DNA of 6,447 nucleotides from contig JAEWKP010000303.1 of assembly GCA_023393655.1 (NCBI GenBank), forward strand, positions 1-6,447, written 5' to 3'. Below, piece by piece: positions 1 through 4,988 of this stretch. The first letter of the stretch is position 1. Every line of letters starts with the position of its first letter. This stretch comes from Pseudomonadota bacterium (lineage in GTDB: Bacteria; Pseudomonadota; Alphaproteobacteria; Rhizobiales; Beijerinckiaceae). The translations under genes and the position numbers were made by a program. The notes beneath the pieces are model-generated. The model saw nothing but the letters and a program-made list of their open reading frames with translations, did not search any database and was not told the DNA's origin.

Positions 1-80
1 CCCCCGGGGGGCCCGCGTGCGCCCCTTGCCGGCGCAGCGGCGCCTGACGCCCATCGAAATCCCATGAACGGATCGCCAGC
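1..80 (+). other. 5' flank of arginase gene; possible 3' end of an upstream gene
   Basis: The window opens with a 10-bp palindrome (CCCCCGGGGG, 1-10). Two plus-strand frames are open from the left edge. One ends at TGA 65-67 and would give a C-terminus ending RRLTPIEIP. The other ends at TGA 82-84, overlapping the arginase ATG. The first loosely resembles the C-terminal end of xanthine-dehydrogenase-type large subunits, but about 22 residues are too few to assign. At this GC content open frames arise easily by chance, so neither is called as a gene. A weak GGA (70-72) lies 8 bases before the arginase start. No promoter is recognisable. Confidence 0.3.
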
Positions 81-1061
81 ATGACCGCCTCCGCAACGAA
101 CGCTCCCGCTTCCCAGGGCCGCATCGCCCTGCTCGGCGCGCCCATCGAGGTCGGTGCCTCGCGCCGCGGCGCGCTGATGGGTCCGGCCGGCCTGCGCACG
201 GCCGGTCTCGGCGGCGTGCTGGAAAGCCTCGGCTACACGGTCAACGACCATGGCGACATCCTGCCGCGCGACCTGACGCCAGTCGATGGCCCTGCCCCGG
301 CTAATGCCCGCTTCTACAACGAGATCGCCGCCTGGATGCGCGCGCTCAGCGCCCGCGCCTATGAGATTGCCCGCTCCCGCGACACGCCGATCTTCCTCGG
401 CGGCGACCACAGCCTGTCGATGGGCTCGATCAACGGCGTCGCCCGCCACTGGCAGGAGCAGGGCCGCAAGCTCTTCGTGCTCTGGCTCGATGCCCATGCC
501 GATTTCAACATGCCGGCGATCTCGCCTTCCGGGAACATGCACGGCATGTCCTCGGCCTTCCTCTGCGGCGAGGCCGGGCTGGACGACCTGCTCGGCTCGG
601 AGCCGCGTGCCTCGATCCCGTACGAGCAGCTCAGCCTGTTCGGCATCCGTTCGATCGATCCGCTGGAGAAGGCGGCGGTGAAGGCCCGCGGTGTCGATAT
701 CGCCGACATGCGCGCCATCGACGAGCATGGCGTCGGCGTGCTGATCCGGCAGGTGATCGAGAAGGTGCGCGCGGCCAATGGCGTGCTGCATGTCTCCTTC
801 GACGTCGATTTCCTCGATCCGCCGCTGGCGCCCGGCGTCGGCACCACCGTGCCGGGCGGCGCGACCTATCGCGAGGCGCATCTGGTGATGGAGCTCCTGC
901 ACGATTCCGGGCTGGTGCGCTCGATGGACATCGTCGAACTCAACCCCTTCCTCGACGACCGCGGCCAGACCGCCCGTCTCGCGGTCGAACTCGCCGGCAG
1001 CCTGTTCGGCCAGCAGATCACCGATCGCCAGACCCCGTCGAACGCGATCGGCGCGGCGTAA
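81..1061 (+). CDS. rocF: Arginase (L-arginine amidinohydrolase)
   Basis: Cytoplasmic binuclear manganese enzyme that hydrolyses L-arginine to L-ornithine and urea (EC 3.5.3.1), the first step of arginine catabolism by the arginase route. At 326 residues it is close to the usual 300-320, with a short N-terminal extension. All ureohydrolase metal motifs are visible: GGDHS at 107-111 (His110), DAHAD at 137-141 (Asp137, His139, Asp141) and SFDVDFLDP at 239-247 (Asp241, Asp243). The segment N143 to H154, with SGNMHG at 150-155, matches the arginine-binding loop and the catalytic His of arginases rather than agmatinases. PGVGT (251-255) and VELNP (285-289, with the conserved Glu286) are also arginase-like. 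The chosen ATG has only a weak GGA 8 bases upstream, but no better start exists. The next gene on the strand follows after 84 bases containing hairpins. The family is certain; the symbol rocF follows common bacterial use (argI or arcA are alternatives). Confidence 0.95.
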   Translation: MTASATNAPASQGRIALLGAPIEVGASRRGALMGPAGLRTAGLGGVLESLGYTVNDHGDILPRDLTPVDGPAPANARFYNEIAAWMRALSARAYEIARSRDTPIFLGGDHSLSMGSINGVARHWQEQGRKLFVLWLDAHADFNMPAISPSGNMHGMSSAFLCGEAGLDDLLGSEPRASIPYEQLSLFGIRSIDPLEKAAVKARGVDIADMRAIDEHGVGVLIRQVIEKVRAANGVLHVSFDVDFLDPPLAPGVGTTVPGGATYREAHLVMELLHDSGLVRSMDIVELNPFLDDRGQTARLAVELAGSLFGQQITDRQTPSNAIGAA

Positions 1062-1066
1062 GTCGC

Positions 1067-1137
1067 GCTTTCGCGAAAGCCGATCTTCATCCTTGCCTGA
1101 TAGAGGCCATTCCGTCGGCTTTCGGTCGATGGAATGG
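1067..1137 (+). promoter_or_regulatory. Paired hairpins with an alternative fold between arginase and oxidoreductase genes
   Basis: Three pairings can be read here. (1) A perfect 14-bp palindrome, GCTTTCGCGAAAGC, at 1067-1080. (2) A longer hairpin with an 11-bp stem, CCATTCCGTCG (1107-1117) with CGATGGAATGG (1127-1137), containing one G-T pair and a 9-base loop. (3) CGAAAGCCGA (1074-1083) is exactly complementary to TCGGCTTTCG (1115-1124). This third pairing would break both hairpins, so the folds are mutually exclusive. No strong T-run follows either hairpin, so a classical terminator is not supported. Hairpin 2 ends 8 bases before the ATG at 1146 and could cover the ribosome entry site. The pairings are seen; the regulatory role is inferred. 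Confidence 0.4.
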
Positions 1138-1145
1138 GTTCAAGC

Positions 1146-2291
1146 ATGAAGATCGCGCTCGTCGGCACGGGTTTCGTCGCCGACTACTACATGACGACGC
1201 TGACGAACCATCCGGCGCTCGCGCTCGCCGGCGTCTGGGATCGTGACAGCACGCGGCTGGAAGCTTTCCGCGCCTTCCACAATGTCCCGGCCTATGCCGA
1301 TCTCGATGCCCTGCTCGCCGACCCCGCCGTGCAGATCGTCGTCAACCTGACGACGCCGGAGAGCCATTACGAGATCACCAGCCGCGCGCTTGCCGCCGGC
1401 AAGCATGTCTATTGCGAAAAGCCGCTGGCGATGGAGCTGGCGCAGGCCGAGACCCTCGTCGCACAGGCTGAAGCCGCCGGGCTGACGCTGGCCACCGCGC
1501 CGGCCAACGGGCTCAGCGACGCTCATCGCCTGGTCGAGGACACCTTGCGCTCCGGCCGGATCGGGGTGCCGCGATTGGTCTATGCGGCGATGGAGGACGG
1601 CCCGGTCTTCCGCGACAAATGGGCGAGCTGGCGCTCGCGCTCGGGCGCGCCCTGGCCGGGGCTGCACGAGTTCGAGATCGGCTGCACGCTGGAACATGCC
1701 GGCTACGCGCTGTCCTGGCTGGTGTCGCTGTTCGGGCCAGTCAAGAGGCTGACAGCCTTCTCGGCCGTGACCTTCCCCGACAAGGGGCCGGGCACCGGCC
1801 ACATCGCAATGGCGCCGGATTTCTCGGTGGGCTGCCTGAGCTTCCGCTCCGGCGTCGTCGCGCGGCTGACCAACGGGTTGGCCGCGCCGCGCGACCGCTC
1901 GCTGCAGGTCTTCGCCGAGAAGGGTTCGCTGACGGTGCGCGATCTCTGGGACAACCGCTCGGTGGTCCATGTCGAGGAGGTCGATGCGCCTCGGCCGCTG
2001 CTCGGGCGGATCCTGACGCGGGCGGAAGCCAAGCTCGGGCGCGCACTGCCCTGGAAGCCCGCGCCGGGGCGCAAGCTGGCCTATCCAGCCCAGCCCCTGA
2101 GCAAGGCCCTGCCCGGCTATCCCTCGCAGATCGATTTCATGCGCGGCGTGGCGGATCAGGCCGAGGCGATCGCGCGCAGCACGGCGCCACGCTTCTCGGG
2201 GGCGCTCGCGCTGCATATCACCGAGCTCGCGCTTGCCCTCAACAACGCTCGCGACGTGGCACAGCCTTACCGGCCGCGCTCAAGCTTCTGA
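1146..2291 (+). CDS. Gfo/Idh/MocA-family NAD(P)-dependent oxidoreductase
   Basis: Predicted cytoplasmic dehydrogenase of the glucose-fructose oxidoreductase/inositol dehydrogenase family, which oxidises or reduces a hydroxyl or keto group, usually on a sugar or cyclitol. The 381-residue length fits the family. The Rossmann fold starts at once with IALVGTGFVA (3-12, glycines 7 and 9). V66-N67-L68 and PESHYE (71-76) form the next strand and turn, and the family signature CEKPLA (90-95) carries the cofactor/substrate-side lysine Lys92. Residues from about 125 form the C-terminal beta-sheet domain; His184, in LEHAGYALSWL, sits where the family usually has its catalytic-region histidine. An in-frame ATG at 1134 would add MGSS, but it lies inside a hairpin arm and family members begin directly at the MKIALVG-like strand, so 1146 is preferred. 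Neither start has a clear Shine-Dalgarno. The substrate cannot be deduced: the neighbours (arginase, PLP enzyme) do not form a sugar pathway. The 3' end faces a convergent gene across a repeat element. Confidence 0.85.
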   Translation: MKIALVGTGFVADYYMTTLTNHPALALAGVWDRDSTRLEAFRAFHNVPAYADLDALLADPAVQIVVNLTTPESHYEITSRALAAGKHVYCEKPLAMELAQAETLVAQAEAAGLTLATAPANGLSDAHRLVEDTLRSGRIGVPRLVYAAMEDGPVFRDKWASWRSRSGAPWPGLHEFEIGCTLEHAGYALSWLVSLFGPVKRLTAFSAVTFPDKGPGTGHIAMAPDFSVGCLSFRSGVVARLTNGLAAPRDRSLQVFAEKGSLTVRDLWDNRSVVHVEEVDAPRPLLGRILTRAEAKLGRALPWKPAPGRKLAYPAQPLSKALPGYPSQIDFMRGVADQAEAIARSTAPRFSGALALHITELALALNNARDVAQPYRPRSSF

Positions 2292-2311
2292 CCGAAGCCG
2301 AGGCCACGCCC

Positions 2312-2421
2312 GCTAGAGCATTTCCGGCGAACTCAGGTTCGCCTCCAAAGCTCTAACCCTTTGGTTTTACGTAATTCCGGACGCAGAACCGCTACGCACT
2401 TTTTGCTGAAATGGCTCTAGC
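2312..2421. repeat. Palindromic intergenic repeat (REP/MITE-like) with TAGAGC ends
   Basis: An element of about 106-110 bases fills the gap between two convergent genes. Its ends are inverted copies: the left reads GCTAGAGCATTTCCGGC (2312-2328) and the reverse complement of the right reads GCTAGAGCCATTTCAGC (2405-2421). A third copy of the end motif, GCTCTA, lies inside at 2350-2355. Two inner hairpins are visible. One is GGCGAAC/GTTCGCC (2326-2332 with 2337-2343, loop TCAG). The other is GGTTTTACGT/ACGCAGAACC (2363-2372 with 2381-2390, one mismatch and one G-T pair). It is more AT-rich than its surroundings and has no coding capacity. From memory it resembles dispersed intergenic repeats of Rhizobiales; copy number in this genome is unknown. 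The right end overlaps the last codon of the minus-strand PLP gene. It may also act as a two-way transcription barrier. Confidence 0.7.
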
Positions 2422-3427
2422 TCACCGTGCGGAACAGCTCGCGCTGGGCGAAGAGCGAGGCCGTCCCGCCGGTATGGAGGATGCACGCCGGCTCGCCCTG
2501 CGGAATCAGGCCGTTTGCGACGAGGTCGAGGAAACCGGCGCAGGTCTTCGCCGTGTAGACGTGCTCGATCAGGATGCCCTCGGTGCGGGCGAAGGCGACG
2601 ATCGCCGCCTCCGATTCGGGCGTGGGTACGCCCCAGCCGCCGCCGAGATGGGCCATGTGATAGTGCAGCGGCGCCCGATCGAGCCCGCCGACCGAGAGCC
2701 TGGTCCGCTCGCCGATGCCGTCATAGATCCGGCGGATGCAGGCTTCCAGTTCGGCCTGCTCGTATTCGACGCTGACAAGATGGAGCTGGAAGGGGTGGCC
2801 GAGCATGGCATTGCCGAAGATGAAGCCGGCCTCGGTCGGCCCCATCGAACCGGCGAGGAAGACGTGCCGGAGCGGAGCCGATTCGCGCTGCGACTGCCCG
2901 TGCAATTCGAAAGCAGCCAGGACATAGCCGAGTGCACCGAGCACGGCGTCGCCGACGATATAGGGCGCTCGTCCCTGCCGCTTCAGCTCCGAAGCCGCGG
3001 CCTTCATCGCCGCCCCGCGTTCATCCTCGCCGACAGCTCCGATGAACCGCGTTTCCGCTCCGAACAACCGGTTCAGGAAGGAACGCTCCCGATTCGCCGG
3101 GCTATCCTCGGCATTGTGGATAATCACGCAATCCAGCCCCGCCATCGCGGCGGCCGCGGCGGCGAGGCGGCAGAGATTGGAGGTCGCCCCGCCTGCGACG
3201 AGGACGATGTCGGCGTGCTCGCGCAGTGCGGCGCCGAGCCAGAATTCGAGGCTGCGCAGCTTGTTGCCGCCGAGCCCGATCTCCATCAGGTCGTCGCGTT
3301 TCATGTAGAGACCGGGTCGCCCGAGCCTTCGCTCGAATCCGGAGAGACGCTGCAGCGACGTCGGCGCCTTGACGAGGTCGTACCGTGGCTCGCGCAGGAT
3401 GCTCTGCAATTCGGACATCAGACCCAT
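2417..3427 (-). CDS. PLP-dependent enzyme, ACC deaminase/D-cysteine desulfhydrase family
   Basis: A 336-residue fold-type II PLP enzyme. Family members break down small amino acids by alpha,beta-elimination or ring opening: D-cysteine to pyruvate, H2S and ammonia; ACC to 2-oxobutyrate; L-cysteate to pyruvate and sulfite. The PLP lysine is Lys56 in GLGGNKLRSLEF (51-62), preceded by the family's YMKRDD (41-46). S83-N84 and R87 keep part of the usual SNHxRQ carboxylate-binding motif, now SNLCRL. Tyr291 in VYTAKTCAGF matches the conserved active-site tyrosine region, and LHTGG (317-321) the C-terminal signature. The phosphate loop reads AGSMGPTEAG (192-201) where the family usually has a GSGGT-like stretch, so specificity is uncertain. 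GGAGG (3435-3431) lies 3 bases before the ATG at 3427 and 12 before an in-frame ATG at 3418, so the start could be three codons later. The stop TAG is part of the adjoining repeat. The 93-residue gene lies upstream on the same strand after 113 bases that include the palindrome GCGGGCCCGC (3465-3474). Confidence 0.82.
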   Translation of the reverse strand: MGLMSELQSILREPRYDLVKAPTSLQRLSGFERRLGRPGLYMKRDDLMEIGLGGNKLRSLEFWLGAALREHADIVLVAGGATSNLCRLAAAAAAMAGLDCVIIHNAEDSPANRERSFLNRLFGAETRFIGAVGEDERGAAMKAAASELKRQGRAPYIVGDAVLGALGYVLAAFELHGQSQRESAPLRHVFLAGSMGPTEAGFIFGNAMLGHPFQLHLVSVEYEQAELEACIRRIYDGIGERTRLSVGGLDRAPLHYHMAHLGGGWGVPTPESEAAIVAFARTEGILIEHVYTAKTCAGFLDLVANGLIPQGEPACILHTGGTASLFAQRELFRTVS

Positions 3428-3430
3428 CGT

Positions 3431-3435
3431 CCTCC
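3431..3435 (-). promoter_or_regulatory. Ribosome binding site of the PLP-enzyme gene
   Basis: GGAGG on the minus strand is the strongest Shine-Dalgarno match in the window. Its spacing is short (3 bases) to the ATG at 3427 and long (12 bases) to the in-frame ATG at 3418, so it supports the gene without settling which ATG is used. Confidence 0.6.
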
Positions 3436-3540
3436 GGTCGCGCCGGCTAGAGTGACGGCTGGGCGCGGGCCCGCATGCCTGCTCAGAGCTTCAGGAAATG
3501 CAACCCCCCGGATGCAGGCCGCGTCACGGCAAACCCGGCA

Positions 3541-3822
3541 TCAGGCCGACCGCTTCTTCCGGTCGTCCTTGCGCGTGTCCGGCTCGGCGCCCGACTTCGA
3601 CGACCGCACGAGCGTCGCGATCGCCAAAGGCGGCTTGCCCGACTTCTCCGAGATGACCTGATCCTGCTCCTCGATGGCCGTGCGGGCCGGCTCATCGCCG
3701 TCCAGGCCGCCGAGCAAGGCCGTCGGAACGCGCCGGTTCGAGGTCCTCGAGCCGTCCTCGTAGACGACATCGAACATGGTGAACTCTGTATCGAGGGCTT
3801 TCGATTTCGTGCGCTTGGCCAT
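3541..3822 (-). CDS. Conserved-looking small basic protein of unknown function
   Basis: A 93-residue predicted cytoplasmic protein with no signal peptide or membrane segment. Residues 1-9 (MAKRTKSKA) and 84-92 (TRKDDRKKR) are strongly basic. The core (about 12-70) looks like a small folded unit: FTMFDVVYEDGSRTSNR (14-30), then RVP, GGLDGDEPA (38-46) and an acidic helix TAIEEQDQVISEK. The start was chosen at 3822 because AAGGA (3834-3830) stands 7 bases upstream; an in-frame start at 3864 lacks such a site and would add an unconvincing MRATRLHAPDKEAG. From memory, similar short 'hypothetical' proteins with a YEDGxRTSNR core occur in Rhizobiales, but I know no function. Basic ends could suggest nucleic-acid contact; that is only a guess. 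It lies 113 bases upstream of the PLP gene on the same strand. The good ribosome site and ordered composition argue that it is real. Confidence 0.62.
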   Translation of the reverse strand: MAKRTKSKALDTEFTMFDVVYEDGSRTSNRRVPTALLGGLDGDEPARTAIEEQDQVISEKSGKPPLAIATLVRSSKSGAEPDTRKDDRKKRSA

Positions 3823-4132
3823 TCCTGCTTCCTTGTCCGGAGCGTGCAACCGGGTGGCTCGCACGGCAAGCTGCCGGGATGATTCGCGGCTTCCAGCAGA
3901 GCAAAGGCACGCGCCAATGTGTCGATGAGGCGAGAGGGAGGGAGCGCTGCCCGACTCCGTCGCTCGGGCTCAGCCGGATCCGCGATATGCGGCAGAGCTT
4001 GGACGAATCAGGCCAGGCGCGGCGATGATCTTCCATCACGCTTTCAGCCGGCCCCGGACCGTTCGCAATTTGGGGAGCGCCGAAGCGTCGATCCGGAACG
4101 AACCAAGCCTGGTGTTCGCGAGGAAAGAGATT
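3823..4132. other. Gene-free stretch between the small protein gene and tRNA-Ala
   Basis: About 310 bases with no convincing coding region; the open frames here are short, arginine-rich and lack ribosome sites. One hairpin is visible, GCCCGA/TCGGGC (3949-3954 with 3964-3969, 9-base loop), but no T-run follows on either strand, so it is not a clear terminator for the tRNA. No direct repeat of the tRNA 3' end, integrase remnant or insertion sequence was seen. It should hold the promoter of the 93-residue gene and the tRNA transcript's 3' end, but neither can be placed by eye. Confidence 0.5.
3830..3834 (-). promoter_or_regulatory. Ribosome binding site deciding the start of the 93-residue gene
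   Basis: AAGGA on the minus strand, 7 bases before the ATG at 3822-3820. It favours this start over the in-frame upstream ATG at 3864. Confidence 0.6.
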
Positions 4133-4208
<76 letters not shown>

Positions 4209-4373
4209 ACTCGCGATGATCGGCTTGGGGACCGATCACCAACCGGATTTTGGTACCGCCTCGGCGGTTCCGTCCGGGCCGCCTGGCGGCGACGAAGCGC
4301 TCTATAGGCGGCTCGGGCGGAAGACACAAGCGCCTAATGTCGCTTTGTCGTCATCTTTTTCAGGAGGCGAGGA
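4209..4373 (-). other. Spacer between FYDLN gene and tRNA-Ala with three short hairpins
   Basis: Three perfect inverted repeats lie in this spacer: TGATCGG/CCGATCA (4217-4223 with 4232-4238, loop 8), ACCGC/GCGGT closing CTCG (4255-4268), and GCCGC/GCGGC closing CTG (4278-4290). None is followed by a T-run on the minus strand, so none is a standard terminator of the FYDLN gene. The first lies 9 bases before the tRNA 5' end and could affect 5' leader processing. No open frame here looks real. Confidence 0.4.
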
Positions 4374-4772
4374 TCAGTTGTCCTCGTCGCCCTCGAAGTC
4401 GCCATCGATCAGGTCGGAGACATCGTCGTCACCTTCCTCATCTTCCTCGAGGAAGGTGTTGTCGTCCTCGTCGTCGCCGACGTCCTCGACCTCGATATCG
4501 TCCTCGCTGGTGACGACGGCTTCCTTCTCCGACGCCTCGGCATCGGCCTCGTCGAGCGAAACGATCTCGACGGCGCTGTCGGCGGCCTCGGTCTCGTCTT
4601 CCTCATCGGCTTCCGGCTTGGACGCCGCCGCGGCCTTGGCCTGCGGTTCGAACATCGCCCGCGGATAAGCCTGGCCCGTATAGGGCGAGACGATCGGGTC
4701 CTTGTTCAGGTCATAGAATTTGCGGCCCGTGACCGGGCAAACGCGCTTCGTTCCGAGTTCCGGTTTCGCCAC
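4374..4772 (-). CDS. FYDLN-acid domain protein (TIGR02300 type), unknown function
   Basis: A 132-residue cytoplasmic protein of a conserved alphaproteobacterial family of unknown function. The N-terminus MAKPELGTKRVCPVTGRKFY continues directly into DLNKDPIVSPYTG (residues 1-33), the family hallmark. From about 55 the protein becomes a low-complexity acidic tail rich in Asp and Glu, ending GDFEGDEDN, and is probably disordered. Members in other groups carry paired CPxCG motifs that look like a zinc ribbon; here they read CPVTG (12-16) and SPYTG (29-33), leaving one cysteine. The start is GTG (4772-4770). It is the only reasonable choice, because an in-frame TGA lies five codons upstream and GAAGG (4786-4782) sits 9 bases before it. 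The gene is divergent from aroA, an arrangement I recall from Rhizobiales, and a perfect TTGACA box lies upstream. The single start and family motif make the call firm; the role is unknown. Confidence 0.92.
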   Translation of the reverse strand: MAKPELGTKRVCPVTGRKFYDLNKDPIVSPYTGQAYPRAMFEPQAKAAAASKPEADEEDETEAADSAVEIVSLDEADAEASEKEAVVTSEDDIEVEDVGDDEDDNTFLEEDEEGDDDVSDLIDGDFEGDEDN

Positions 4773-4815
4773 TGCGTCGGACCTTCAACTATCATGTTCT
4801 GAAAAGCAGGCGCGT

Positions 4816-4844
4816 CCGTTAGTCGGGGCGAGCGATGCTGTCAA
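4816..4844 (-). promoter_or_regulatory. Candidate promoter of the FYDLN gene in the divergent region
   Basis: On the minus strand a perfect TTGACA (4844-4839) is followed after 17 bases by TAACGG (4821-4816), a poor -10 match. Transcription would begin near 4808, giving a leader of about 36 bases. The whole divergent region 4773-4988 was read for a facing aroA promoter; none stands out on the plus strand. Confidence 0.35.
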
Positions 4845-4988
4845 ATACTGATTTGCAGGGAGCGTCAAACCCGGCGCCCGAAGCGACCGTTTCGCGCACC
4901 GCGGAGCCCGTGTCTTGGCGGGCCGCGCGCGACCATGCTACGGCCTTGCGCGCATTCCTTTTCGGCCCGCTTGCAGAGACCGCGCCCC

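Noticed and set aside
1..67. C-terminus of a xanthine-dehydrogenase-type subunit
   Set aside because: The resemblance rests on about 20 residues at the window edge, and a second frame is equally open; too little to call a gene.
1140..2216. 358-codon minus-strand open frame opposite the oxidoreductase gene
   Set aside because: Same reason: antisense shadow of a gene with clear Rossmann and EKP motifs.
2411..3661. 416-codon plus-strand open frame opposite the PLP enzyme
   Set aside because: The minus-strand frame carries the PLP motifs and a GGAGG site. The plus frame has no motifs and runs through the intergenic gap into the small gene's antisense.
3949..3969. Rho-independent terminator for tRNA-Ala
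   Set aside because: The stem is only 6 bp, about 165 bases downstream of the tRNA, and not followed by a T-run on the minus strand.
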